Notes: a model not told the origin generated them from the sequence alone. Shown: positions 1 to 8,105, numbered from the stretch's first letter. The stretch is DNA of 64,000 nucleotides from Cyanobacteria bacterium SIG28 (GCA_015152525.1 SUTU01000003.1:1-64000); one strand, 5' to 3'. Made by a program: numbers and translations.

Positions 1-97
1 CCTTTTTTTCTTCTTTGGCTCGCAAATAAAGAAGAAAAAAAGGACATGCATAAAACAAACAAAAATAAATATTAATACAAACACATCAAAATATATA
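1..97. repeat. Dispersed MITE-like repeat, copy 1 (truncated by window start)
   Basis: Positions 1-16 and 28-43 form a perfect 16-bp stem around the 11-nt loop GGCTCGCAAAT. A conserved tail follows and ends in AAACACATCAAAATATATA (79-97). The same loop and stem occur at 14571-14617, and the tail recurs at 14658-14676 and 44386-44404. The outer stem pairs differ between copies (CC/GG here, GTAC/GTAC at 14.57 kb) but still pair, which suggests the structure is maintained. The left end lies outside the window. Confidence 0.7.
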
Positions 98-170
98 AAA
101 TAAAGCTAAGTATTTTGACCAATGAATTAATAATTTAACTCAATATAATAAAATAAAAGGAGTAAATTAT

Positions 171-500
171 ATGATTTTATTAGTCAAATGGTTGGCTTTA
201 GCTCTCGCTATTATGTTTACGGCTTGGATTATTCCTGGGATTTCTATATCAAGTTTCGTAACGGCATTAGTTGCTTCTGTTGTAATCGCTTTAGTAAATG
301 TCGTTATAAAACCGGTTTTGATATTTTTAACTTTACCGATAAATATTTTAACTTTAGGTTTGTTTATTTTAGTTATAAATGCTCTGCTATTTATGTTTGT
401 GGCATATTTGGTTCCGGGTGTTGAGGTTGACGGTTTTTGGAGTGCGTTTCTCGGAGCTTTGGTGCTTTCAATATTATCAATCGGTATTTCTTGGTTGTAA
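171..500 (+). CDS. Small four-helix membrane protein, phage-holin-IV-like family (PF04020 type)
   Basis: This 109-residue, almost wholly hydrophobic protein has four predicted membrane helices and the family pattern of IIPGISISSF near the N-terminus, a central N-x-x-IKP segment (NVVIKPVLIFLTLPINILTLG) and VPGVEVDGFWSAFLGA near the end. This matches the widespread bacterial family annotated as phage holin family protein. Despite the name, members are mostly chromosomal and of unknown function, and nothing here suggests a lysis cassette. The start is set by AAAGGAG just upstream of the ATG. A TATAAT at 144-149 is a plausible -10 element. The gene stands alone before a promoter at 541-569. Confidence 0.8.
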   Translation: MILLVKWLALALAIMFTAWIIPGISISSFVTALVASVVIALVNVVIKPVLIFLTLPINILTLGLFILVINALLFMFVAYLVPGVEVDGFWSAFLGALVLSILSIGISWL

Positions 501-540
501 TTCTTTCTAAACTGCAAATCTTTTGAAAATTATTATTTAA

Positions 541-569
541 TTGCAATAGAGTTAAATATTTGATATAGT
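541..569 (+). promoter_or_regulatory. Sigma70-type promoter for the gene at 588
   Basis: TTGCAA (541-546) is separated by 17 nt from TATAGT (564-569), which carries an extended -10 TG at 561-562. The spacing is ideal, and the ATG with its GAGGAG site follows 18 nt later, giving a very short leader. Confidence 0.7.
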
Positions 570-587
570 TTAACTTGAGGAGCTGTT

Positions 588-1220
588 ATGCGAAGATTTT
601 GCGGTTTGTTACTATTTTTTGTATCTGTTACATTGTCAACAATGGCTGTTGAATTGTCTTATGATGTTGTCTCAGATGGGGTTCAGGTAACTTATTCACC
701 TTCATTAAAAACGTGGTCGCTGGAAAGAGAAACCGACGATTCAATAACATTGACAAAGCGAGCATATGGAGGTGCGGATTCATATTCTCAGTATTATACA
801 TTTGACGGTTCGCTTATAATTACTACATCTTCAGGATTTGAATTTATTAAAAATAATGTACTTGTCGGTGTTGATAATAATTATATAAAATATTATAAAA
901 TAATTTATAATGAAAATAATGAATTTGAAGAAGTTCCATTGGAAATTACTGAACTGCAAGAAATGTTTCCGGAAGCCGAAATTATAAGATTATCACAGAT
1001 TGATAGTGATAATAAAATCTGGATAAATAAACCTTTGTTTCAACAAAAAAAACTAATCTTTGTTAACGATTCTGATGAATTTTATTACAATTTGACAGCA
1101 AAGAATAAAAAAATTCAGGATGAAGATTTTAGACCGTTAATAACGTTATCAAGATTAGGAATATATAATTTTAATCATTATGGAAAAAGAGATGGAAAAT
1201 TAATTTTGTATGTAAGATAG
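588..1220 (+). CDS. Secreted protein of unknown function, paralogue of the protein at 61837-62484
   Basis: I do not recognise a named family. This 210-residue protein begins with a signal peptide (Arg-Arg, hydrophobic stretch, cleavage near S-T-M-A-VEL at about residue 20) and has no other membrane segment. It aligns over most of its length with the product at 61837-62484: shared elements include a central TTSSGFEFIKNNVLVG segment (TATNYEFLNKGSLIG there), an E-x-x-x-MFPEAEIIRLSQ segment (ALFPKYKVIKISD there), a K-L-I-hydrophobic-x-N-D-S/T-D motif, and a C-terminus rich in F/G/K ending in L-x-x-R. Strong promoter at 541-569 and GAGGAG ribosome site. The dxs-like gene starts 9 nt after the stop, so the two are probably co-transcribed. 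An envelope location is inferred; the biochemical role is unknown. Confidence 0.75.
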   Translation: MRRFCGLLLFFVSVTLSTMAVELSYDVVSDGVQVTYSPSLKTWSLERETDDSITLTKRAYGGADSYSQYYTFDGSLIITTSSGFEFIKNNVLVGVDNNYIKYYKIIYNENNEFEEVPLEITELQEMFPEAEIIRLSQIDSDNKIWINKPLFQQKKLIFVNDSDEFYYNLTAKNKKIQDEDFRPLITLSRLGIYNFNHYGKRDGKLILYVR

Positions 1221-1229
1221 GAGAAGAAA

Positions 1230-2984
1230 ATGCCAATTAATAAAATTAATACCCCTAAAGATTTAAAAAATCTTTCAATAGCAGAAATGAAAACCCTTGC
1301 GGAACAAATGCGTTCAGCTATTATTGAAAAAGTGAATACTATTGGCGGTCATATGGCGCCAAATTTAGGAATAGTTGAAGCGACTATTGCGCTTCATTAT
1401 GTATTTAATACACCGGAAGATAAAATTATCTATGATGTATCTCACCAGTGTTATGCGCATAAGATTTTAACCGGAAGAAAAGACGGGTTTGTTGACAGCA
1501 ATAATTACTTAAAATATACGGGTTATACAGCACCGGAAGAATGTGAACACGATTTGTTTAAAATCGGTCATACTTCAACTTCTGTAAGTTTGGCTTGTGG
1601 TGTGGCAAAAGCCCGTGATTTAAAAGGAGAAAACCATAATGTTATTGCAATTATCGGTGATGGTTCTTTAAGTGGCGGTGAGGCTTTAGAAGGTTTGGAT
1701 TTCGGTGCGACTTTAGAGTCTAATTTTATTGTTATAGTAAATGATAACCAAATGTCTATTGCTGAAAATCATGGCGGGCTTTATGAAAATCTTGAATTAC
1801 TTAGAAAAACCGAAGGTAAGGCGGAACTTAATTTCTTTAAAACTTTAGGTTATGATTATTGCTTTATAAAAGACGGAAACGATTTAAGTTCGCTTATTTC
1901 AACTTTTGAAAAAATTAAAGATATTAATCATCCGATTGTTGTTCATATGTGTACAGAAAAAGGTTGTGGTTTAAAACAAGCGGAAGAAAATAAAGAAAAA
2001 TTTCACTGGGTTATGCCGGGAGTATTAGATGAAACAAGTTCAAATACTTCTGATGTCGAAACTTATACTTCTATAACCGCTGAATACTTGTATAACAAAG
2101 CAAAATCCGATTCTTCAGTAATTCTGATTAATGCAGGGACGCCGGGTGTATTTGGCTTTACACCTGAATACAGAGAAAAACTCGGTAAACAATATTCAGA
2201 CGTCGGTATTGCAGAAGAACACGCCGTTGCTTATTCTTCAGCTTTGGCTAAATCCGGTGCAAAACCTGTATTTACCGTTATGAGTTCTTTTGTTCAAAGA
2301 ACTTATGACCAATTATCTCAAGACTTGTGCTTGAACAATTCGCCTATTACTATGCTCGTATATTGGGGCGGAATCTCGGGTGCTGACGCAACTCACTTAT
2401 GTACGTTTGATATTCCGTTAATTTCTAACATTCCTAATATGGTTTATCTTGCTCCGACATCTAAGGAAGAACATTTGAGAATGTTGGAATGGGCTGTTGA
2501 ACAAACCCAATATCCTGTTGCAATAAGAGTTCCTAATGTGCCTCTTGTTTCTTCCGGTATAAAAGATGATACTGATTATTCAATTCTTAATAAATTTAAA
2601 CCGGCTCAAGAAGGTGAACAAATTGCAATTTTAGGGCTTGGTAATTTCTATACTAAAGCTTGTGAGCTTGCTAAAGAAATTCAATTAAAATTAAATATTA
2701 ATTCAACTGTAATTAATCCGATTTATATGACAGGTTTAGATATAGAATTATTGGAAAATCTAAAAGAAAATCATCAAGTGGTTATAACTTTAGAAGACGG
2801 TATCCTAAACGGCGGATTTGGAGAAAAAATCGCACGTTTCTATGGAAATTCTGATATGAAAGTCCTTTGTTACGGCGCTGATAAAGAATTTCCTGATAGA
2901 GTTCCTGTCGATGTTTTATATCAGAAATACAGATTAACTACTAATCAAATACTTGAAGACATTACAAATATACTAAAAAAATAA
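1230..2984 (+). CDS. dxs: 1-deoxy-D-xylulose-5-phosphate synthase, short form
   Basis: DXP synthase joins pyruvate and glyceraldehyde 3-phosphate in a thiamine-diphosphate reaction, the first step of the MEP isoprenoid pathway and a source of thiamine and pyridoxal precursors. The 584-residue protein has the N-terminal GHMAPNLGIVEATIALH segment, GHTSTSVS, the ThDP/Mg motif GDGSLSGG (about residues 141-148) with its Asn in VNDNQMSIAEN, and the catalytic Glu in VGIAEEHAVAYSSALA (about 325-340), followed by a transketolase C-terminal domain. Canonical DXS is about 620 residues; this shorter form is known from Firmicutes and others. A ribosome site (GGAGAAG) lies 8 nt upstream. A relaxed transketolase-like role cannot be excluded from sequence alone. 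Confidence 0.88.
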   Translation: MPINKINTPKDLKNLSIAEMKTLAEQMRSAIIEKVNTIGGHMAPNLGIVEATIALHYVFNTPEDKIIYDVSHQCYAHKILTGRKDGFVDSNNYLKYTGYTAPEECEHDLFKIGHTSTSVSLACGVAKARDLKGENHNVIAIIGDGSLSGGEALEGLDFGATLESNFIVIVNDNQMSIAENHGGLYENLELLRKTEGKAELNFFKTLGYDYCFIKDGNDLSSLISTFEKIKDINHPIVVHMCTEKGCGLKQAEENKEKFHWVMPGVLDETSSNTSDVETYTSITAEYLYNKAKSDSSVILINAGTPGVFGFTPEYREKLGKQYSDVGIAEEHAVAYSSALAKSGAKPVFTVMSSFVQRTYDQLSQDLCLNNSPITMLVYWGGISGADATHLCTFDIPLISNIPNMVYLAPTSKEEHLRMLEWAVEQTQYPVAIRVPNVPLVSSGIKDDTDYSILNKFKPAQEGEQIAILGLGNFYTKACELAKEIQLKLNINSTVINPIYMTGLDIELLENLKENHQVVITLEDGILNGGFGEKIARFYGNSDMKVLCYGADKEFPDRVPVDVLYQKYRLTTNQILEDITNILKK

Positions 2985-3005
2985 TTTTGGGTAGGAAAAT
3001 TTTCA

Positions 3006-3308
3006 TTATTTGATTATACGTGCAGTATTTATAACCCAGCCATCAGAACGAAAATGACCATAGTTATTTTTACCGACGTATTTGTTTGAAATTTTAGATC
3101 CTGATTTTAGCCATTTATCTAAAAGGTAAATGGCTTTTTTAAGTAAATCATAACCATATTTTTCTAATAATGAGCCGTATTGGGTTGGGGTAAGAATTAC
3201 CAAATCAACATCAGGTAATTCGATGCGTATTTTTGAGTCTTGTTTTGGGCGACCTCCCTTTAAACCATTACACTGAGAAGCGTGTTTTCTGTCCATGTAA
3301 TAAATCAT
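3006..3308 (-). CDS. Small basic protein resembling a phage/plasmid replication-protein C-terminal domain
   Basis: This is a 100-residue protein with a conserved-looking core: hydrophobic-LTPTQYGSLLEKYGYDLL, then KAIYLLDKWL, then KYVGKNNYGHFRSDGW with a short tail. I associate this pattern (L-T-x-x-Q-Y-x-x-L, Y-G, L-D-x-W/Y-L, N-N-Y-x-x-x-R-S-D-x-W) with stand-alone or C-terminal helical domains of phage and plasmid replication proteins in gut bacteria; this is recall, not a search. Two starts are possible: ATG at 3308, only about 1 nt after a GGAGG, or ATG at 3296, 13 nt after it; neither spacing is ideal. It is divergent from the S24-type repressor at 3519, an arrangement typical of mobile-element control regions. 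Confidence 0.6.
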   Translation of the reverse strand: MIYYMDRKHASQCNGLKGGRPKQDSKIRIELPDVDLVILTPTQYGSLLEKYGYDLLKKAIYLLDKWLKSGSKISNKYVGKNNYGHFRSDGWVINTARIIK

Positions 3309-3414
3309 ACCTCCTTTTGTGATGTTTCATGTTGTGATACATATATCTAATTGTTATTTTTTATATTGAATTTCAATAGTATTGTTGTAGAATTTGTTGA
3401 AAATTATATTTGAC

Positions 3415-3477
3415 AGATGTTCAGTTGTATGATATTAATAATATTGTAACTGACATCTTGTAATATATTGTAAGATG
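3415..3477. promoter_or_regulatory. Two overlapping inverted repeats, candidate operators of the S24 repressor
   Basis: Site A is an interrupted palindrome, AGATGTTCAGTT (3415-3426) against AACTGACATCT (3448-3458), with one unpaired base. Site B is CATCTTG-N10-TAAGATG (3454-3477), palindromic at 20 of 24 positions. They overlap by five bases and lie between the divergent genes at 3308 and 3519. Confidence 0.5.
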
Positions 3478-3518
3478 ATATGATACAAATGTCAAGCAAA
3501 AAGTTTTTAGGTGAAACG

Positions 3519-4139
3519 ATGAAATTAGAAGAATTATTGTCTTTAATACCGCAATTTACCGGAAATTATATTAATCAGTCCATGCTTGCTGAGAGTTTGG
3601 GTATAACCAGACAGACTGTAAGTAATAGAATAAAGAATGAAAGTCAGGTTACTGTTAGTGAATTAAAGAAAATCGAAGAGTATTTTAATATTTCTTTGTT
3701 TAACAATTCGCAAGAAAATTTTGCAGATTTAGTTAATGTTGATTATTTTACGGATGTTTTTGCAAGTTGCGGTGAAGGGAATATAGTTTTTTCGGAAGAT
3801 AAAATCAAGCTTCCGATCTCGACTTTGCTAATAAACGGTTTTTCAAAACAAAAAAAATATTCAATGATTAATGCCAGTGGAAATAGCATGTCGCCAACAA
3901 TTGAAAATGGTGATAAGCTTATAGTTGAACATTTAGCTGACAATCAAATTCAGGATAATAAAATATATGTATTTTGTTTCAATAATGATTTTTTCGTTAA
4001 AAGATTGTCAAAAAATTTAGATGAAATTATTATAAAATCTGATAATCCGGAATACAGAATTCGCACAATATCCGGTCAAACTATAAATGATTTGATATTG
4101 GTAGGTAAAATTGTAGGAATAATAAAATCTATAGATTAG
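3519..4139 (+). CDS. LexA/CI-like repressor: HTH plus S24 self-cleaving peptidase domain
   Basis: The 206-residue protein has an N-terminal helix-turn-helix (MLAESLGITRQTVSNRIKNE) and a C-terminal S24 domain. The serine is in GNSMSP (about residue 122) and the lysine in FFVKRLS (about 160), so the Ser-Lys dyad is complete. A Cys-Gly pair in DVFASCGEGN (about residue 83) sits where LexA-type proteins are cleaved (Ala-Gly in LexA, Cys-Gly in UmuD). I chose the ATG at 3519 because TTAGGTG precedes it; upstream ATGs at 3480 and 3489 lack a ribosome site and would lie against the operator-like palindromes. Likely a DNA-damage-responsive or prophage-remnant repressor controlling itself and the divergent gene at 3006-3308. 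It converges with the next gene, the two stops overlapping by a few bases. Confidence 0.85.
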   Translation: MKLEELLSLIPQFTGNYINQSMLAESLGITRQTVSNRIKNESQVTVSELKKIEEYFNISLFNNSQENFADLVNVDYFTDVFASCGEGNIVFSEDKIKLPISTLLINGFSKQKKYSMINASGNSMSPTIENGDKLIVEHLADNQIQDNKIYVFCFNNDFFVKRLSKNLDEIIIKSDNPEYRIRTISGQTINDLILVGKIVGIIKSID

Positions 4140-4951
4140 ACTTCAGTATCTATATTTTGCCCAATTTGTGTATTAATAAAGTTTTCATAATAGTAATAAA
4201 ATACACCAACAGATGCGACTGTTATGAAATAGAAATTCATTAGTGTTGTTACAAAATGAATAACAGAATTATTCATAAACAGTGTTGAAATAAAGGATAT
4301 AAAAAAGTTGGTACAAAAGATTAGTATGTAGATACTAAGCGTAATAAAAAATTTCTTATTAATTAAATCTTTTAAGGAATAAAAGAATGCTAAACAAGGA
4401 TTTTTAGATTTATAAAATAATGCAGGGAAATATAGCATTAATACAAAGTACCAAGTTGCCAATATGCTTAATATGAAAAAGTACCAAGAGTTAAGTTTGC
4501 TTAATTGTTCTGTGGTGAGTGATGTAACAAATATTTTTAACGCTTGCGGTGTTTCAAGAGCTTTTGAAAAAGCTTCTGCGCTGACACCTGTATCACCGAT
4601 TAAAGCCATGCCAACATAATATGAACCGATGATAATAAGCAAAGATAGGATTAAAATTTTAGCAAGTGCACCGAGTGTAGATAAAAAATATTCTCCAACG
4701 CCAGGAACAAATTCTTTAATCAATTTGTTTGGTTCATCATAGTATTTTTCGCTGATTGCATGCTTAATCATATTAAACCAACCGGCTAAAAAAACAGCGA
4801 CCATTAATCCGGACAAAAATAAAGCAAAAATAAGATTAATTATTTTACCTGAAGATGTTATTGTTAGGTAAATACTTGAAATCAATGAAAATAGGATTAA
4901 AGGTATTGTAAGAACCATATATTTATTTGCCAAATTAAAAACTTTTTTCAT
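4136..4951 (-). CDS. Polytopic membrane protein, unknown function
   Basis: This 271-residue protein has about six hydrophobic helices (near residues 12-32, 38-60, 90-118, 155-176, 200-222 and 235-258) and polar loops. The overall look is of the DUF4013/YIP1-like membrane proteins, but I cannot assign a family with confidence. The start has a good AAGGAT site. It follows the CpaE-like gene by 11 nt on the same strand and is probably its co-transcribed partner. No catalytic motif is visible. Confidence 0.75.
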   Translation of the reverse strand: MKKVFNLANKYMVLTIPLILFSLISSIYLTITSSGKIINLIFALFLSGLMVAVFLAGWFNMIKHAISEKYYDEPNKLIKEFVPGVGEYFLSTLGALAKILILSLLIIIGSYYVGMALIGDTGVSAEAFSKALETPQALKIFVTSLTTEQLSKLNSWYFFILSILATWYFVLMLYFPALFYKSKNPCLAFFYSLKDLINKKFFITLSIYILIFCTNFFISFISTLFMNNSVIHFVTTLMNFYFITVASVGVFYYYYENFINTQIGQNIDTEV

Positions 4952-4962
4952 AATTTATATCC

Positions 4963-6114
4963 TTATATTTTATATTTAGAGATTGTTTCTAAAGCTATGT
5001 CATCAGATATTTTTGTGGATAAATCTTTAAAACTGTTTGCAATATTTGATCTGGAGTTAATTTCGCTAACGGACATTCCTTTATTAATAGCTTCCATAAT
5101 AGAAAAATAGTTGTTAGGAATTTTCCAATATATTTGTTTTGATATAGCAGATTCGATATCTTTAACCGTAATTTCTTCGTTTTCCATAAATCTGTTTAAA
5201 ATGATTTTAATTTTTTCATCCGGATAATTTCTTGATTCAAATAGATTTAGACATCTTTGGCAATTTCTGATAGCCGGAATATTTACGATTGTTGTAAACA
5301 TAATCCAATCAGATATATCAAGAATTTTCAAAGAGTTTGAATCAAGGTTTGCAGACATATCTATTATTATGTAAGGAAAAATTTGTTTAAGTGTTTTTAA
5401 TAACCCGCTTATTTCTTCCGGTTTAATGGTTTCGGCTTGTTCTATAAAGTTTGGATCAGAAAGTACGTATAGTCCTGTATCTTTATAGTTTTCAAATAGT
5501 GTTAACAAATTTTCCTGTTTTATATCTGTAAGATTTTTTATTACATAATTCAAATCAAAACTTGGAGTAAGATTAAGAAAAGTAGAAACATCGCCCAACT
5601 GTAGATTTAAGTCCAGTAAAGCGACTTTATCTCTGGTACTTTTCGCTAATTCGAGTGCCAAATTAACAGCAATAGTAGTTTTACCAATTCCGCCTTTGTT
5701 GGAAAAAACGGTTATTATTTTGTTACCGGATTCTTCTAATTTTGAATCCAAGTTTAAGAGCATTTTTAAAGTTCTTTCCAAATCATCTTTAATTATTGGT
5801 TTTGTTAAAAACTCTTTTGCGCCCATTCTCATGGCTTTTATTATCAGATTTGTTGAGTAGTCGATTGAAGTAAAAACAATTTTATTTGTGTATAATTTTA
5901 TCGAATTTAGTATTTCTTCTTGTTTGGCTGTGAGGTTGCTAATGTCAGCAAAAACAATAGGTAAATCTTGAGAGGTTTTAATTTCATTTAAGGCGTCAGT
6001 ATAGTTTTCAAAAGTTTTAATTTCGCCCTCAAAACCAAATTCTTGGAAATATATTTTTAATATATCTGATGAATTTTTGTTTGAATCCACAACAAATATT
6101 GATGGATATTTCAT
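4963..6114 (-). CDS. CpaE-like protein: receiver domain fused to ParA/MinD-type ATPase
   Basis: The first ~120 residues form a response-regulator fold: IFVVDSN at strand 1, the phospho-acceptor Asp in VFADIS, a Thr in IVFTS, and the Lys in LTKPIIKDDL. A ParA/MinD-family ATPase follows, with a deviant Walker A (SNKGGIGKTT, about residues 139-148), VALLDLNLQLGDVS, and IIIDMSANLD. This is the CpaE/TadZ architecture, which in other bacteria positions Tad or type IV pilus machinery at the cell pole. I place the start at 6114 because AGAGGTG lies 6 nt before it; longer forms start at 6117 and 6138. It follows the hybrid-cluster homologue in the same direction. No tad genes adjoin it, although a pilin-like gene is at 56.8 kb. 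Confidence 0.82.
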   Translation of the reverse strand: MKYPSIFVVDSNKNSSDILKIYFQEFGFEGEIKTFENYTDALNEIKTSQDLPIVFADISNLTAKQEEILNSIKLYTNKIVFTSIDYSTNLIIKAMRMGAKEFLTKPIIKDDLERTLKMLLNLDSKLEESGNKIITVFSNKGGIGKTTIAVNLALELAKSTRDKVALLDLNLQLGDVSTFLNLTPSFDLNYVIKNLTDIKQENLLTLFENYKDTGLYVLSDPNFIEQAETIKPEEISGLLKTLKQIFPYIIIDMSANLDSNSLKILDISDWIMFTTIVNIPAIRNCQRCLNLFESRNYPDEKIKIILNRFMENEEITVKDIESAISKQIYWKIPNNYFSIMEAINKGMSVSEINSRSNIANSFKDLSTKISDDIALETISKYKI

Positions 6115-6172
6115 CATAAGCACCTCTCTATTAATCATATTTATTTTACATCAAATTAGTCTGATGCACAAA

Positions 6173-7753
6173 TTAATTTTGATTAAGCAGTTCTTTTAGA
6201 TCTTTTTTGGCAGAGGTGGTATTTTTAATATTAAATAGTTTTTGCAGAGTATTCATTAAACTTGGATTAATGATAATTGGCGTACATTTGCCGACATAAA
6301 TTTGAGTGTTTTCGTTCTCGGATAAATATATCATTTCTGCTACAGAATTTCTTTCGCATTTTGGTATAAAAATGTGAATTGGTAGTGAAAAATTTTTAAT
6401 AAATTCGTAAATATTTATTAAACTATAATTATCAAAACAGCTATTAATGTGTAATAGATTTTCTTGTTCTGAGTTGTAAGAGAATGATATTATTAAAACA
6501 TCTTTGGGTGTTAATCTTATTAGTTTTTCAAAATAAGTTTTTTGTTCTAATGAAAATCCGTCAGAACCTATAACAATGATTTTGGTATATTTGTTTTCAG
6601 AAATTCTGTTTTGAATTTCTGAAGTTACATTTTGATAATCGTAACCGATAGTAACAGTTTCGCATTGTTTTCCTGTTTTAAACCCTTTTGCGATTTTGGC
6701 GGAGTTAATGACTTCACTGAAGTCGTCGTTATTGATTTTTATGACACCTTTTGGTGAAATATCGTCAGTTGTAAAAAGTCTGCCTCTGTAGAAGTTTTCG
6801 ATATTGTGCAATGAATGTTTTGTAAGAATGATTGGTCCGGGAAAAGTGGCAAAATCAAGTAAACAATTTTCTAAACCATGACCAAATTGACCTTTTAAAT
6901 GTTCGTATTGTGAAAATTTTGGAAATGTGTGCGCTAACATCATGTCGTCGTGTGTGTAAATGTCAATCGGTTCATTTTTTAAGTTTTCAAGTATTGTTTC
7001 AAGTTCTCTAATATTGGTACCGACTACTAAAACGGCTTTAGAAGGCGTGGTTGAATAAGAAACATTGCTTGTACTTTGCATACCGTAACGTTCTTCTTGG
7101 GCAAGTCTTACTTGTTTAACTATTTGATTACTAATTCTTGCGGAATTGTAGATTTCTTTTTTTAAAATATTTTCGTCTTTTTCTTCCAGATTGATTTTAC
7201 TTAAAAGTTGTAAAATTGTTTTAAACCCGTCTTTGGAATTTTTGTCGAAACTTTCTAAATCTAATAAATCAATGCTGATACTTTTGGCGATAATTAACAT
7301 TATGTTATACAAATCTCTAATTTCTGCAGGAATTTGTTCTTGAGCTCGCATAAATATTTTTTCGCCGTATTTAATAGCTTGTATTATATCAATAGTACCT
7401 AAATACATTTCGTAAGCTTTAGTTTTTTCTTCTTCCATTTTGCTTTCCGGATTGTTTTTGTAGAATTTTTCAATAATGTTTGGTAAAACTTCTTTAAATT
7501 TTTCGACTGCAAAATAGTATTCTCTATCATTAAAATCAGGATTATATAGAGTTATAGAAATTGTATTGAGAATAAAATTCTTTGTTTCTTTGTCTATCGA
7601 ATTTATGTCATCAAGTTCAGAAGCGTATTTTGCGAATAACCTTAAATACAAAACTAAAACTGTTTGTAGGGCTGAATTTCTTGGACTAATAGAGCATATC
7701 CCTCTGGATACGCAACTGTCATATTGGTAATCATCATAAGAATTGTTTAACAT
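6173..7753 (-). CDS. Hybrid-cluster-protein (Hcp/prismane) homologue lacking most metal ligands
   Basis: The 526-residue protein is clearly related to Hcp (hydroxylamine/NO reductase). VLVVGTNIRELETILEN, IDIYTHDDMMLAHTFPKF and FATFPGPIILTKHSL match the Hcp segments GHDLKDL, YTHGEMLPAHGYP and FPGPIVMTSNCI, and similarity runs to the C-terminus (NPSLMNTLQKLFNI). Of the hybrid-cluster ligands, His becomes Thr246, Glu becomes Asp270, and the three cysteines become Ser314, Ser397 and Tyr426. Cys439 and Glu467 are retained, while the following Lys is Asn469. At the N-terminus only CVSRGIC (Cys14, Cys20) remains of the four-cysteine site. A functional 4Fe-2O-2S cluster seems unlikely, so a structural or sensory role is inferred. 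No clear ribosome site precedes the ATG. It is divergent from a DUF1858 gene, a family linked to Hcp. Confidence 0.82.
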   Translation of the reverse strand: MLNNSYDDYQYDSCVSRGICSISPRNSALQTVLVLYLRLFAKYASELDDINSIDKETKNFILNTISITLYNPDFNDREYYFAVEKFKEVLPNIIEKFYKNNPESKMEEEKTKAYEMYLGTIDIIQAIKYGEKIFMRAQEQIPAEIRDLYNIMLIIAKSISIDLLDLESFDKNSKDGFKTILQLLSKINLEEKDENILKKEIYNSARISNQIVKQVRLAQEERYGMQSTSNVSYSTTPSKAVLVVGTNIRELETILENLKNEPIDIYTHDDMMLAHTFPKFSQYEHLKGQFGHGLENCLLDFATFPGPIILTKHSLHNIENFYRGRLFTTDDISPKGVIKINNDDFSEVINSAKIAKGFKTGKQCETVTIGYDYQNVTSEIQNRISENKYTKIIVIGSDGFSLEQKTYFEKLIRLTPKDVLIISFSYNSEQENLLHINSCFDNYSLINIYEFIKNFSLPIHIFIPKCERNSVAEMIYLSENENTQIYVGKCTPIIINPSLMNTLQKLFNIKNTTSAKKDLKELLNQN

Positions 7754-7754
7754 A

Positions 7755-7931
7755 TTGACATATTAAATTATTCTTAAAAAAATTAAATTACCTTAGTGGG
7801 GATTATCCGCAAAAAAACTTGTAAGAAAAATTTTTTCTCACAAGTTCTTCAAAAATATCAACCTCCTTTACCTAACTTTTGTTTACAGGACGCGGAAAAT
7901 TTAAAAAGGGAAAATTTTTCCTGTAAACTTT
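7755..7931. other. Structured intergenic segment with stem-loops
   Basis: Two stem-loops lie between the small gene at 7932-8084 and the Hcp-like gene. One pairs 7816-7830 with 7831-7846 (ends AACTTGT/ACAAGTT, one mismatch). The other pairs TTTACAGGA (7882-7890) with TCCTGTAAA (7919-7927) and has a possible AT-rich inner helix. On the minus strand they would lie in the leader of the Hcp-like gene and could act as an attenuator or processing site. The plus-strand reading frame here (7796-7999) has no homology I recognise and crosses the stems. Confidence 0.45.
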
Positions 7932-8084
7932 TTAAATTAATAAAAAATTTTGATCAGTGTTTACAACAAAAGTTTTTTTGTAACTTTCAGGGATTGTAAC
8001 TTTAACATATTCCTTCCTTTTCCTTAAACCGCTCAAGCCGATTACAGTTTTATCATGATTAAAAAAGTTTTTGATGAATTGCAT
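7932..8084 (-). CDS. Small 50-residue protein, unknown function
   Basis: Reading the minus strand from an ATG at 8084 gives an uninterrupted 50-residue frame: MQFIKNFFNHDKTVIGLSGL, then RKRKEYVKVTIPESYK, then KTFVVNTDQNFLLI and TAA. A strong GGAAGG site lies 6 nt before the ATG. The composition is protein-like: a basic RKRKEYVKV centre, alternating hydrophobics and a Pro in IPESYKK. It is followed after about 180 nt by the Hcp-like gene on the same strand, so it may be the first cistron of that operon. I recognise no family. Its small size makes it easy to miss. Confidence 0.6.
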   Translation of the reverse strand: MQFIKNFFNHDKTVIGLSGLRKRKEYVKVTIPESYKKTFVVNTDQNFLLI

Positions 8085-8105
8085 ATTTTATTCCTTCCGT
8101 TTGTG

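Noticed and set aside
171-500. Holin-like gene as evidence of a prophage
   Set aside because: The family is common on chromosomes, and no endolysin, capsid or terminase gene lies nearby.
7796-7999. Plus-strand 67-codon frame
   Set aside because: It crosses the stem-loops, has no ribosome site, and overlaps the better-supported minus-strand small gene (7932-8084) whose start has GGAAGG.
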